From the NCBI GenBank assembly GCA_035648735.1, contig DASRKX010000061.1, forward strand, positions 1 to 64,000: a stretch of 64,000 nucleotides of DNA, in the 5' to 3' direction. The DNA comes from REEB95 sp035648735. GTDB taxonomy: Bacteria; Pseudomonadota; Alphaproteobacteria; ATCC43930; CGMCC-115725. Shown piece after piece: positions 50,461-59,394 of this stretch (position 1 is the stretch's first letter; each line of letters starts with the position of its first letter). Position numbers and translations under genes: made by a program. The notes beneath the pieces were generated by a model. That model was not told the DNA's origin. It was given only the letters and a program-made list of their open reading frames with translations, and ran no database searches.

Positions 50461-51617
50461 TTTGTCTCGCCATGCTTGTAGCAACTCGCGCAGATATCCG
50501 GAATTCGGCCGGCGAGATGATCCGCGCGGAATTTTCGATAGGTTTCGCCGTGCCAGACATCGCCGAATGATTTAGCGCCCTCGACGTTGCCCAATTCATA
50601 CACGTCCGGATTCGAAATCATGCAGCACGGAACCACCCGCATGTCGGATGACAAAAAACTGCGCTCGAACGGCCAGTTGCAAAGCGTTTCCGGCGACTTG
50701 ACCGAAAAACGATCGAAAGTCTTCCAGAACCCCAGGGCGATGTCCAAATCACCGGCGCGGCGGAGCAGCCGATCAAGGCGATCGAGAAAGGCCTCGTCGA
50801 CCGTGACGCGATCGCCGGAAAGCTGTTTCTCCCACTTCTCCAGTCCCGCGGCTTCCAAATCCATCCCGAAGCCGACGCTGGTGAAATCAAGCCGCGCGGC
50901 CAGTTCCAGCAAATCCTCGAGCTGATGGACGTTCAGCCGCTGGACCGTGGACCACATCTTGGTTCGCTTGATACCGAGGTCTTTGCAATAGCGATTGATC
51001 CTGGCGCAGTTGTCCAAAACGCGCTCGAAATCGGAACCCTTCCGAATGGCGCAGAAAATCTCCTCCGTGCTGCCATCGATCGAAATCTGAATTTCGTTCG
51101 TGCCGGCATCCACCAGCTTCTTATAATTGTCGTGCAGGTGAAGCAGGGAGGCATTCGTAGTGGTACGAACCCAAATATGCTGGGAGCGCGCGTAGCGGAT
51201 CATCTCGAAGACCGTATCGCCTTGCAGGAGTGGCTCGCCCAATCCCTGGAGCTTGATTTCGATGAGACCGACCTGTTCGTCGATGACCCGCTTGAAATCC
51301 TCAAGCGACATATCGCCGGCGCGCTGTCCTTTCGTCCACTCGCTTACCGAGCACATGGTACAGCGAAAGTTGCAGCGGCTCACATTCTCGATGTCGAGCT
51401 TAATCGGCAGGTAATCGAGATCGGTGCGGCGCGCCCCGGCAAGATAGCGCGCGTAATTCTCGCGACATCCCGAACGCGTTGATAGTGCCAATTCCAGTTC
51501 GCGGTCGTACGCCTCCATGCCCGCAGAAGGCTTCGGCTTCGGCAACGCCTGGAACCTGGCTATGAGAAGCGCAAGCGCCGCATCATCTGTCCCCGAAGTC
51601 TGATCGAGAGCGGTCAT
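50457..51617 (-). CDS. Radical SAM/SPASM-domain protein
   Basis: 386 residues. The radical SAM cluster motif is 'NVSRCNFRCTMCSVSEW' (CxxxCxxC) near residues 80-95, followed by 'LQGLGEPLLQGDTVFEMIRY' (GEP motif) and 'EIQISIDGSTEEIF'. A C-terminal SPASM-like Cys set 'ETLCNWPF', 'VVPCCMI' and 'PDICASCYKHGE' would bind an auxiliary 4Fe-4S cluster. In glycan loci such enzymes can dehydrogenate, epimerise or deaminate sugars. Start and stop overlap the neighbours (ATGA on both sides), so it belongs to the operon. The substrate is unknown. Confidence 0.9.
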   Translation of the reverse strand: MTALDQTSGTDDAALALLIARFQALPKPKPSAGMEAYDRELELALSTRSGCRENYARYLAGARRTDLDYLPIKLDIENVSRCNFRCTMCSVSEWTKGQRAGDMSLEDFKRVIDEQVGLIEIKLQGLGEPLLQGDTVFEMIRYARSQHIWVRTTTNASLLHLHDNYKKLVDAGTNEIQISIDGSTEEIFCAIRKGSDFERVLDNCARINRYCKDLGIKRTKMWSTVQRLNVHQLEDLLELAARLDFTSVGFGMDLEAAGLEKWEKQLSGDRVTVDEAFLDRLDRLLRRAGDLDIALGFWKTFDRFSVKSPETLCNWPFERSFLSSDMRVVPCCMISNPDVYELGNVEGAKSFGDVWHGETYRKFRADHLAGRIPDICASCYKHGETK

Positions 51618-52735
51618 CTCAGCGCCTTTGCCATCTGGATGGCGTCATCGAGGACATCGTCAATGTCGAGAACATAGTCGTATTTGCCCATGCGGCCGAT
51701 CGAGAATACGCCGTCCGGAATCATCGCGAGGTATTTCTTCGCTTTTTCGACTTCCGACGAAATCGGTACGGGATAGAGACGGTTGCGCATGGAAGGGATC
51801 TCAATCCCGATCAACGTGGTGGGCGATTTGTGCAGCGTCAGTTTCTTGTACTCGACGACGCGGGTAACCGGCTGCGCGTTAGCGTAGTAGCAAAAGAAGA
51901 CGTTCTTCGGAAAAACCTCTTCGATTGGCAGGACGATCGGATAGAAATCTCGGCCTATGAACCGCAGTTCGCCATGAACGTTGTTGAACAGAACATCGAG
52001 CGAAGCCGTGCTGACGATAATGTCGAAGGTAATCTTTTCGCCGTTCAGCACCACGGTCTTATTCGGTATATCGTATTTCTCGATGCGGGTTTTGAGCAAC
52101 ACCTTGGTGTCCGGTCCCGCCGTAGCAATTTTAAAGAAATCGTCGTAGCCGTTAGCAGCATGCGGATAGCACGAAATCCAATCGTGAAAGACCTCGCGCG
52201 GCCCACTGGCGATATTCGGTCCCTTGGGCGACCAATTCTGGACGTTGTGGTCGATCGCCGACGGATCACTGACCTTCCACATCTTATTGTTGTAGTCGTG
52301 GATGAATTTCGCATAGAGCGTCGGACCCACCGAGTTGATCCAATAGTCTTTAAGATTGGCCGCGCCGCTCGGGCCCGGCGCCGCGTCCATTTCGGCGAGC
52401 ACCTTCGCCGCGTCGGGCATCGAGCGGATATCGTCGATGTGGATGGGATAATGGTAGAAGCGCTGATCCTGCTCGACGTAAGTCCAGAACAGATGCTCGT
52501 TGCAGCGCCGCAGCGGCACATAGGTGTTCAGGTACTCGTAGACATGGATCATGTTGGTCAGGAAATGGCGCGGGCCGAAGGTATAGGGGTGGCCGCCCTG
52601 ATAGAAGGTCTTGCAGCCACCTCCAAGGAAGGCCGCGGTCTCCACCAGAGTGGTCTGCCAGCCGCCCAGCAGCTCGAGTTGATGGGCGGCGGCGCAGCCG
52701 CCGAAACCACCGCCAATGACCAACGCTTTTTTCAT
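51614..52735 (-). CDS. glf: UDP-galactopyranose mutase-like flavoprotein
   Basis: 373 residues. FAD-binding N-terminus 'ALVIGGGFGGCAAAHQLELLG', 'GGGCKTFYQGGHPYTFGPRHF', 'FYHYPIHIDDIRSMPD', 'FIHDYNNKMWKVSDPSAID' and C-terminal 'PDGVFSIGRMGKYDYVLDID' match Glf, where the last segment contacts FAD and substrate. Glf converts UDP-Galp to UDP-Galf. Sequence drift from textbook Glf (for example 'HNVQNWSPKGPNI') leaves room for a related mutase acting on another UDP-sugar. It overlaps the radical SAM gene by 4 bases. The 51-base gap 52736-52786 upstream is AT-rich and holds no clear signal. Confidence 0.82.
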   Translation of the reverse strand: MKKALVIGGGFGGCAAAHQLELLGGWQTTLVETAAFLGGGCKTFYQGGHPYTFGPRHFLTNMIHVYEYLNTYVPLRRCNEHLFWTYVEQDQRFYHYPIHIDDIRSMPDAAKVLAEMDAAPGPSGAANLKDYWINSVGPTLYAKFIHDYNNKMWKVSDPSAIDHNVQNWSPKGPNIASGPREVFHDWISCYPHAANGYDDFFKIATAGPDTKVLLKTRIEKYDIPNKTVVLNGEKITFDIIVSTASLDVLFNNVHGELRFIGRDFYPIVLPIEEVFPKNVFFCYYANAQPVTRVVEYKKLTLHKSPTTLIGIEIPSMRNRLYPVPISSEVEKAKKYLAMIPDGVFSIGRMGKYDYVLDIDDVLDDAIQMAKALR

Positions 52736-52786
52736 GGAAGATCGCTTTCTTATTCGAACGATTAAAGATTTTCTTGAGACGGCGTT

Positions 52787-54436
52787 TCAAATCTCGAGCA
52801 AGATGGTCGCATAGCGGCGCATCGAAGCGCGGTGGGAAACCGCTATGATGAGCAGGTCCGGAAAAGTTGCCCTCAACTGCTCCATGATCTGTCGTTCGGT
52901 GTCTTCGTCGATATTGGCCGTGGCTTCGTCCAGCAACAGAACATCGGGTCGGCGCAAGATGCAGCGGGCCAAGGCCAGCCTCTGCTTCTGCCCGGCCGAG
53001 ATGCCTTCACCGGCCTCTTGCAGCCGGTGAGAAAGGCCGCCATCCAGGTCGAAGACGAATTCGGCGCGAGCGAGGTGCAGGGCCTTTTTGATTTCCGCAT
53101 CCGAGACGTGGTTCGACTCAAACCCGAAGAGCAAATTGGTGCGGATGTCCGCATCGATTAGATAAGGCTCAGGCCCCGCATAGCCGAGACGACGACGCAG
53201 CCGCATCGGGTCGATCTTTTCAATCGACATGCCGCCCCAGCTGATCGCACCTCCAAGCGGCTTCAGGAGGGCGATGAGCGTCAACAAGAGCGTGGTCTTA
53301 CCCTTCCCCGATGGACCATGGATGAGGAGCGTATCGCCGCTGCCGGCCGAAAGGTCGAGCGGCGCGGCCAGGGCGACATCCCGGCCGAAACGAAGATTCT
53401 CGGCGACCAAGGGAAAAAGTCTCGGCGGCATGTCGTCGCCGGGAAGAATGGCGCGATCGCCGGGAAAAAGTTGCGGCAGATGCGTGACCAGTTCGGCGAT
53501 ATAGGGCCGGCTCTCGCCGAGCTGTCCCGCCGACGCGCCGAGGCTGCTGATGCTGGCCGAGGTGCGGTACAGCAGATAAACCAGCGGCACCAAACCGGCG
53601 ACCGGAAGGAATTCCAGCCGGGCATTCAGCCAAAATATGCCCACGATCAGGAACGTTCCCGCGAGGTTCGGCAGATTGGTGCCGAAGGCATGCAAGACGA
53701 AATAGCGTTTGAAGGTGCGGATATGGTTCCGCGAAATCCCGATCAGCCGGTCGGCTTCGATCTCATTGGCGCCGCTAAGCCTCAGCAGATGGCTGTTCCG
53801 AATATCCTTGAGAAACGTCACGTTAAACTGACGAAAAAGACCATACATGCGTTCGATATGCTTGCCGGCGACACGGCGCAGCAGCAGCAGCGACAGCCCG
53901 AGCACCACCGTAATCGCGAGCGCGATCACCGTCAGTTGCCAGGAAATGTGGAACAACCCCGCCAGGATCAGGAGCATGAGGCAGAGCCCCACCGCGATCG
54001 TGGCCATGGAGTGCACGAAGTCGCCGCTCTTCGGAATCAAATGGGAAAGCAAATGCGAGGAACCGGCGACCGACATCACCGAGCGCTCGGTGAAGCCGCC
54101 TAAAACGTTTCGCACTAACGCCTCGCGCAGGCGTGCATTGAGTTGTTGGTTTGCAAAGGCCGGCAACATTTGACCCGTGAAGCGGAGAAACGCGGCAAGA
54201 CAGGTGAAGATCAGGAGTGCCGTCACGGGAGAGAGCCCTAGGGTCAGATTTGAGGAAATCGGCGAGCCGGACACCAGATGGAAATCCACCAGGACAGCGT
54301 ACAACACGGTGGCCGTGACGATCTCGACCACGCCCAACGACACGCCCACGGGGATAGCGGCGATGAACAGCGTCGCGACTTTCGGCCCGATCAGCCGATA
54401 GAGCGCCGTCAATCGTTTAAAATTATTTTTAAGCAT
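52787..54436 (-). CDS. ABC transporter, fused membrane and ATPase domains (MsbA/PglK-like)
   Basis: 549 residues, a half-transporter that would act as a homodimer. Six membrane segments occupy ~15-310 and the ATPase ~340-549. Walker A 'HGPSGKGKTTLLLTL', signature 'EGISAGQKQRLALARCILRR' (ISAGQ in place of LSGGQ), Walker B 'DVLLLDEATANID' and the H-loop 'AVSHRASM' are present. Such proteins flip lipid-linked sugars or lipids. With the Wzm/Wzt pair at 485-2067 there are two export systems in the window; this one may flip a lipid-linked oligosaccharide. It lies next to a GmhA-like gene and the Glf-like gene. Confidence 0.9.
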   Translation of the reverse strand: MLKNNFKRLTALYRLIGPKVATLFIAAIPVGVSLGVVEIVTATVLYAVLVDFHLVSGSPISSNLTLGLSPVTALLIFTCLAAFLRFTGQMLPAFANQQLNARLREALVRNVLGGFTERSVMSVAGSSHLLSHLIPKSGDFVHSMATIAVGLCLMLLILAGLFHISWQLTVIALAITVVLGLSLLLLRRVAGKHIERMYGLFRQFNVTFLKDIRNSHLLRLSGANEIEADRLIGISRNHIRTFKRYFVLHAFGTNLPNLAGTFLIVGIFWLNARLEFLPVAGLVPLVYLLYRTSASISSLGASAGQLGESRPYIAELVTHLPQLFPGDRAILPGDDMPPRLFPLVAENLRFGRDVALAAPLDLSAGSGDTLLIHGPSGKGKTTLLLTLIALLKPLGGAISWGGMSIEKIDPMRLRRRLGYAGPEPYLIDADIRTNLLFGFESNHVSDAEIKKALHLARAEFVFDLDGGLSHRLQEAGEGISAGQKQRLALARCILRRPDVLLLDEATANIDEDTERQIMEQLRATFPDLLIIAVSHRASMRRYATILLEI

Positions 54437-54448
54437 CTGGTCGTCGGT

Positions 54449-55069
54449 TCAGAACCGAACCCGTCCCAAATGTCCGTCCTCAATGACGGCGTGACGGATG
54501 AACTGAGCCAGGACGTGCATCAGGCTTTGGTGGACATCCTCGGACACGCCGTAATTATCGGCCGCGACGTGGATGCCGATATCCGCGAGCGTCATCGCGG
54601 TACCGCCGTCGAAGCCGGTCAGGGCGATGGTTGCAACCCTGTTGTCGCGCGCCCAGCGGAGCGCGCGGCAGACATTCTCCGAGTTGCCGGACGAACTGAT
54701 CGCGATGAGCGCGTCGCCCGACCGCGCCGCCCGTGAAAGCTGAAACGCGAAGATTTCGGCGTATTCGATGTCATTGGCGATGGCGGTGATGATCTCGACG
54801 CCAGTGCTCAGCGACTGGACGCGCGGGCGCAGGTTGGTATGGGTGGACATGCCCTTGGCGAAATCGCAATGCAGGTGGTTGGAAATCGCCGCCGACCCGC
54901 CATTGCCGCAAGCGAAGATCTGACCGTCCTTTTCGACGGTCTCAATCAACAGACGCGCCGCACTATCGAGTGCTGCGCGGTCCACCGAGGCGAGCGCCCT
55001 TCCCACTTCCGCCGCATAGGCATCGAGATAGGCGCCGACGCCGGAGAATTTCTGATCAGGGAAGATCAT
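54449..55069 (-). CDS. gmhA: Phosphoheptose isomerase-like SIS protein
   Basis: 206 residues. 'QIFACGNGGSAAISNHLHCDFAKG', read as a SIS phosphosugar site, is followed by 'AIANDIEYAEIFAFQL', 'GDALIAISSSGNSENVCRAL' and 'NYGVSEDVHQSLMHVLAQF' with the metal/active-site His. This matches GmhA, which isomerises sedoheptulose-7-phosphate to a glycero-manno-heptose 7-phosphate. The dedicated transketolase and HldE-like genes ~10-18 kb downstream in the same operon would complete a heptose route. A related C7 or other phosphosugar cannot be excluded. Confidence 0.88.
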   Translation of the reverse strand: MIFPDQKFSGVGAYLDAYAAEVGRALASVDRAALDSAARLLIETVEKDGQIFACGNGGSAAISNHLHCDFAKGMSTHTNLRPRVQSLSTGVEIITAIANDIEYAEIFAFQLSRAARSGDALIAISSSGNSENVCRALRWARDNRVATIALTGFDGGTAMTLADIGIHVAADNYGVSEDVHQSLMHVLAQFIRHAVIEDGHLGRVRF

Positions 55070-55078
55070 GTGCGAGTT

Positions 55079-55975
55079 TTAGCCCGCCACGCGACGGATC
55101 AACCGGCGAATGACGCTTGGGGAACTCACCGGCTTTGGCGCATGAATCGTCTCGGGACCGCGCTCATTGTCGAAGACATAAAGCCGGTCACGATTGGCAG
55201 CGGGAACATTCGAAAGCGAAAACATCACGGCCGGGAGTCGCGCGCTGAAATCACGACGCGCGAACCAGACGTTCATCACCAATCGCTCCTTCTTCGGCAC
55301 CTCGGGCCGGTGCAGGCCGTGGGTATTGAAGAGGATCAGCGTGCCTGCCCTCTCGTTCATCGCCACCTGACGTTCAGGATCGGTGGGCACTTTATCGGAC
55401 GGGAATAATTCTCCCTCGTGCAGCGGCATAAAGACTGGCAGCGCTTCGGATGCCGAATCGAGAATGTAGCCCAGGCCCCCGCTTTCAACATCCGATAAAT
55501 AGAGGATCGAGCGCAGTCGAACATCGGGAAACTTGGCGATCCCGTTCAAACTCTTGTTCGAGCCGCAATCGATATGCCAATCGAGAATTGGATCTTCCAG
55601 CGGCAAAGAGCGCTGCAACAGGCCGTGATGGATGATCGGCCGATCACCGAGGAACTTTTCGACAAGATCGAGAAGAGCGCCGGTCGTGACGATTCGGGCG
55701 GCGGTAGCCGATACCAGGAATGGGTGCGAAAAATCACGCGTTCCTTCACTCATGGCGGTCTTGATCGACAGCTTGTTCGACTCTCCATAGATAAATCCCG
55801 GCGTCGTCGCCGTCTCGGCCGTATCGTGGAGTTGCGCGGCGTCTTGCGCAGGGATAAAACCGCGCAGTGCTGCGACGCCATTCCGCCGCAATGATTCCAG
55901 GATCCGCGCGGCTTCGGCCGGGGCCAGAGAATAAGGCGCTGCAACCTCGGTTGTTACTAGAGAGCGGTCATACAT
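55079..55975 (-). CDS. Phytanoyl-CoA dioxygenase-like Fe(II)/2-oxoglutarate oxygenase
   Basis: 298 residues. The metal site is 'DPILDWHIDCGSNKSL' (HxD) with the distal His in 'LILFNTHGLHRPEVPKKER', and Arg residues after it suit 2-oxoglutarate binding. 'RSILYLSDVESGGLGYILDS' is typical of the family's core sheet. It would hydroxylate a sugar, lipid or amino-sugar substituent. It differs from the 37084-37884 oxygenase in length and motifs. The 57-base gap to the FkbM gene upstream (55976-56032) holds nothing convincing. Confidence 0.85.
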   Translation of the reverse strand: MYDRSLVTTEVAAPYSLAPAEAARILESLRRNGVAALRGFIPAQDAAQLHDTAETATTPGFIYGESNKLSIKTAMSEGTRDFSHPFLVSATAARIVTTGALLDLVEKFLGDRPIIHHGLLQRSLPLEDPILDWHIDCGSNKSLNGIAKFPDVRLRSILYLSDVESGGLGYILDSASEALPVFMPLHEGELFPSDKVPTDPERQVAMNERAGTLILFNTHGLHRPEVPKKERLVMNVWFARRDFSARLPAVMFSLSNVPAANRDRLYVFDNERGPETIHAPKPVSSPSVIRRLIRRVAG

Positions 55976-56032
55976 GACGCCACACCATGGAGGTCGTCGA
56001 TATGCGGTCCAAACGACACATCAATACCTCCA

Positions 56033-57055
56033 TTATCGCAATTTCAACGCTTGGAGCAGCCGGTCGGCGGAATGGGGCACGCCTGTCCATGCCGCGCGTA
56101 GCCATCGCAGTAAAGGGGGCCGGTTCGCGAGATCCTCGACAGCTTCGATATCGTTCGATTGAACCGCGCCCGTTTCGCGGATCAGATTCAGACCCAAAGA
56201 GTCAAAACCTGCTGACAAGCAGGCCAGTCCCAGGCGATACATTGAATCGCGGTCGAGCGTGTTGCGATCCGGATCGAGGATGAAAATGGCGTCGCCCGCA
56301 TAGCGCAAGCGTCGATCGTTCCGCCCCCGGATATTCGTCGGTTTCCAGCTATAGGGAAAATGGTCGAAATTGATGGCGATTAAGCGATAGCCCAGCTCGT
56401 CGAGGAAAACCTGCTGGTGGCCGAGCGTCACGCGATGCTCGTAAAACGGCAACAGGAGGAATTCGGTAAAGATCAAGAGAGGCTTTTTGGCTTCGAGCAG
56501 GCCGCGAGCGCCCTTGAGAACTTCCAGCTCGCCGCCCTCGACATCGAGCTTCAGAATGTCGACGGTCTCGCCGTTCTCACGCCAAAGCTCGTCGAGCGTG
56601 ATGCAGTCGACCTCGACGGTGTCGACGACGCGCTGCACGCGGTCGTAATAGTTCTGATCACGGTCTTCCTCGCGCCACATGTTGCCGGTCATGCGCTCAC
56701 TCGCGGGCCCCATCAATGTGACTGCGCCGGGACCCTGAGTAAGGTAGAGCGTACGTCGGCCCGCCTTGCTCCACAGCGCCTGAGGATAATATTTCTTCTC
56801 GCGATAGGATGGCTCGACCAACCCGGCCGCGCGCGCGTCGGTACGGCCGCTGACCAACTTGTCATATTCCGCCCGGTTGGGCTCGAAGCCGGTGAGGCGC
56901 GCGCGCGCGGCGTAGCTTCGCGGCAGCATAAAGCTGCCGTTGCGCGCGCCGACGTCGACGAAATTCAGCGTCGTGCCGGCGCGGTCGAGATGCCCGAACA
57001 CGATATCGGCGACGTTCCGGCCGTCCCGCAAGGCGCGATCGATCAACGCGCTCAT
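56033..57055 (-). CDS. FkbM-family methyltransferase
   Basis: 340 residues from ATG 57055 (ATGA overlap with the glycosyltransferase stop). 'TLNFVDVGARNGSFMLPRSY' is motif I, 'RLTGFEPNRAEYDKLV' motif II, and 'ETVDILKLDVEGGELEVLKG' the exact FkbM 'LDVEGxE' signature. 'PLLIFTEFLLLPFYEHR' follows. The C-terminal ~90 residues are helical. It is a sugar O-methyltransferase candidate. The long open frame to 57385 overlaps the glycosyltransferase and was rejected. Confidence 0.88.
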   Translation of the reverse strand: MSALIDRALRDGRNVADIVFGHLDRAGTTLNFVDVGARNGSFMLPRSYAARARLTGFEPNRAEYDKLVSGRTDARAAGLVEPSYREKKYYPQALWSKAGRRTLYLTQGPGAVTLMGPASERMTGNMWREEDRDQNYYDRVQRVVDTVEVDCITLDELWRENGETVDILKLDVEGGELEVLKGARGLLEAKKPLLIFTEFLLLPFYEHRVTLGHQQVFLDELGYRLIAINFDHFPYSWKPTNIRGRNDRRLRYAGDAIFILDPDRNTLDRDSMYRLGLACLSAGFDSLGLNLIRETGAVQSNDIEAVEDLANRPPLLRWLRAAWTGVPHSADRLLQALKLR

Positions 57056-58350
57056 GCCACGGATTCCGCCAGGACGGGATGGGCTGCGTGCGCGACGCCG
57101 ATGCGATCGAGAATCTGCGCGACGACCGGCCGCGCGGTGAATTTCTCGCGGAAGGTGGCGTAGCCGGCCTCGCCAAGCCGCTTTCGCAGAGCGGCGTCCC
57201 GGGCCACCAAGGCAACCATGCCGGCGATCTCGGCTGCGGAATCGCCGAGCAGACAATTCTCGCCGCTCACCATCTCGGGCATCGACAGCGCCGCGTCGCG
57301 ATGCGCGACGATGCAACCGCCGAGCGACCAGGCGTGCAGATAGCGCGTATGGCCCACCTTGAAGCGGCTCGCATTGTTGAGGCACAGGAAAACGGGTGCC
57401 GCCATCAACTCACCGTCGATATCGTCGACGAAGCCGCGCAGCCGGAATTCGGATGTGCGCAAAAGGCCTGCAACCGCCGGATGCGGCGTGCCGGCGCCGA
57501 AGACATGGATTTCGAACCGCCGGCTTCCCATCGCGTGGCGCAGCTCCGGCAGCACGTCGCGGCCGAGGATTTCGAGGCCGTGCGTATTGGCCGTGGCGCC
57601 CAATTGCCCGAGATTGCCGACGATGACGAAGGGGTCGGTGCGCTCGCGTTGACGCGGTTCGAGCCAATGCCTGCCGAAGCGATCGATCCACAGATTGCGA
57701 ACATAGAAGGCGTTCGGGTGACCGTGGTCGCGGTAATAGGCGGCATCGTTCGCCGCCACGTCGCCGAGATAGTCGAAGCGCCGCATGATGCCGAGATGGG
57801 CGTGCTCGAGCCGTCCGAGCGCGATCCGTTCGCGCGCATAGGCCAGAAACGAGCCGCCATGCTCGCGCGCGAATTCTGCCCGCGCCAGCCCGGCCTTGGG
57901 ATCGGGATTGCCGTAATAGGCGAATTTCTTCACCGGCAGATCGGCGAAGAGCGCGGTGCCGCGCTCACTCCACGGGATGAAGACCATGTCGGGCCGGAAT
58001 ACCATGGCCGCCGCGTTCGCGGCAGAACGATGCCGCGCCTCGGGATAGAAATCGGCCTCTTGCGGTGCGAGCCAGCGCGTCAGACGCGGGCGCAGGCTTG
58101 GCGGAGACGCATAAACGAAGGGCGGAAGGAATTCGACGCCGAGCGCGGCAAGCTCCCGCTTGCCCTTTTCCTCGATCTCGGTCGGCGCTTCGGAAGCGGC
58201 AGCGCTCAATTTCAAGAAGCCGATCTTCAGATCAGACTGGCGTGCCAACTCGGCGACGAGCTCGTAGACCACGACATTGGCGGCACGCACGCTGTGCGCC
58301 GAATGCGGCCATAGCGGATTGACCACCAGGATGCGGCGCAACGCGCTCAC
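57052..58350 (-). CDS. Glycosyltransferase, GT-B type (GT1/GT4-like)
   Basis: 432 residues from GTG 58350. 'RRILVVNPLWPHSAHSVRAA' opens the N-terminal domain, 'DPFVIVGNLGQLGATANTHGLEIL' begins the C-terminal Rossmann fold, and 'HTRYLHAWSLGGCIVAHRDAALSMPEMVSGENCLL' matches the sugar-nucleotide binding region with the E-rich motif. It transfers an unidentified sugar in repeat-unit assembly. ATGA and GTGA overlaps on its two sides show coupling with the FkbM and Gfo/Idh genes. Confidence 0.85.
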   Translation of the reverse strand: MSALRRILVVNPLWPHSAHSVRAANVVVYELVAELARQSDLKIGFLKLSAAASEAPTEIEEKGKRELAALGVEFLPPFVYASPPSLRPRLTRWLAPQEADFYPEARHRSAANAAAMVFRPDMVFIPWSERGTALFADLPVKKFAYYGNPDPKAGLARAEFAREHGGSFLAYARERIALGRLEHAHLGIMRRFDYLGDVAANDAAYYRDHGHPNAFYVRNLWIDRFGRHWLEPRQRERTDPFVIVGNLGQLGATANTHGLEILGRDVLPELRHAMGSRRFEIHVFGAGTPHPAVAGLLRTSEFRLRGFVDDIDGELMAAPVFLCLNNASRFKVGHTRYLHAWSLGGCIVAHRDAALSMPEMVSGENCLLGDSAAEIAGMVALVARDAALRKRLGEAGYATFREKFTARPVVAQILDRIGVAHAAHPVLAESVA

Positions 58351-59387
58351 CGTGCTTTCGCTCTCGGCATCGCGGTCGAACGCGCCTGCGCGCGGATATC
58401 GTCGAGCACATGGTCGATCCGTGCGGCGACGGTAAGGTCCGGCTTAACCGGCGTACCGGCACGAGCGCCGTCGACGAAGCGGCGCATCAGCGACTGCACC
58501 GCAGCGAGCCGGTTGTCGCCCGCGGCAGCGCGTTCCTCATGGAGCAGCTCGGCGGCCGCGCCCAACGCCTGCCGAGTCAGGCGGAATCCGGCGACATAAT
58601 CTGCGCTCGCATTTTCGAGCACGGCTGTCGCCGCCTCCCCTTCGACGGTCCAGCGATGAATCGAAGCCCCTGCGTCGGAATTCGACAGCAACGCTTCGAT
58701 CGCGAAGCCGCCGGCCGCCCGCAGCGACAGCCGAACCGTATCCTCGGCCGAGATGGCGCCCGGAGGCGCGAAACCGACCGTGGTGTCGTTCGACGATTCG
58801 ACCGAGACGATCTCGATCGGTCCTAACAGCCATTCCACGAGAAAGACCATATGCGAGCCGAGCATGCTCAGCACGCCGCCGCCATTGCGCGCATCAGTCT
58901 TCCAGCTCCATTGCCGGTTGCGCTGCGCATAGGATTGGGCCGTCCAAGTGACATGAACGGAATGAATCTTTCCAAGCTCGCCCGCGCGCAGTAGGGCGCG
59001 CAGACATTTGAAGGTTTCGAGCTCGGCGAACATGAAATCGACGGCCGTCGTTATTCCCGACGCGGCAGCGGCGAGCTTCGCGGTCGTGGTACCGGCCGGC
59101 GAGACCGGTTTCTCGCTCAGCACCGGCAAGCGGCGCGCCAGCGCCAACGCCAGCGCTTCGCCATTGGCGGCCGACGGCAGAGCGGTCGTGACGGCGTCGA
59201 GATCGTCCCGTGCCAGAAGTTCGCGGTAGCCGCCGCAGGCGTTGGCGATGCCGAGCCGCGCAGCGGCAGCGGCGGCGTGCTCGGCCGTCGAACCGGCGAT
59301 AGCGACGACCTCCACGTTGGGACACGCGCGCAAGGCCGGAACGTGAACGTGCGCGCCGAAACCGAGACCGATCACGCCGACCCGCAT
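58347..59387 (-). CDS. Gfo/Idh/MocA-family oxidoreductase
   Basis: 346 residues. 'RVGVIGLGFGAHVHVPAL' binds NAD(P), 'RRLPVLSEKPVSPAGTTTAKL' carries the EKP motif near residue 92, and 'RNGGGVLSMLGSHMVFLVEWLLG' holds the family's active-site His. It should oxidise or reduce a sugar hydroxyl. It lies between the third C-methyltransferase and a glycosyltransferase, so a role in branched or deoxy sugar formation is possible. It is a paralogue of the 26048-27061 gene, though clearly diverged. Confidence 0.85.
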   Translation of the reverse strand: MRVGVIGLGFGAHVHVPALRACPNVEVVAIAGSTAEHAAAAAARLGIANACGGYRELLARDDLDAVTTALPSAANGEALALALARRLPVLSEKPVSPAGTTTAKLAAAASGITTAVDFMFAELETFKCLRALLRAGELGKIHSVHVTWTAQSYAQRNRQWSWKTDARNGGGVLSMLGSHMVFLVEWLLGPIEIVSVESSNDTTVGFAPPGAISAEDTVRLSLRAAGGFAIEALLSNSDAGASIHRWTVEGEAATAVLENASADYVAGFRLTRQALGAAAELLHEERAAAGDNRLAAVQSLMRRFVDGARAGTPVKPDLTVAARIDHVLDDIRAQARSTAMPRAKAR

Positions 59388-59394
59388 GAGATGC

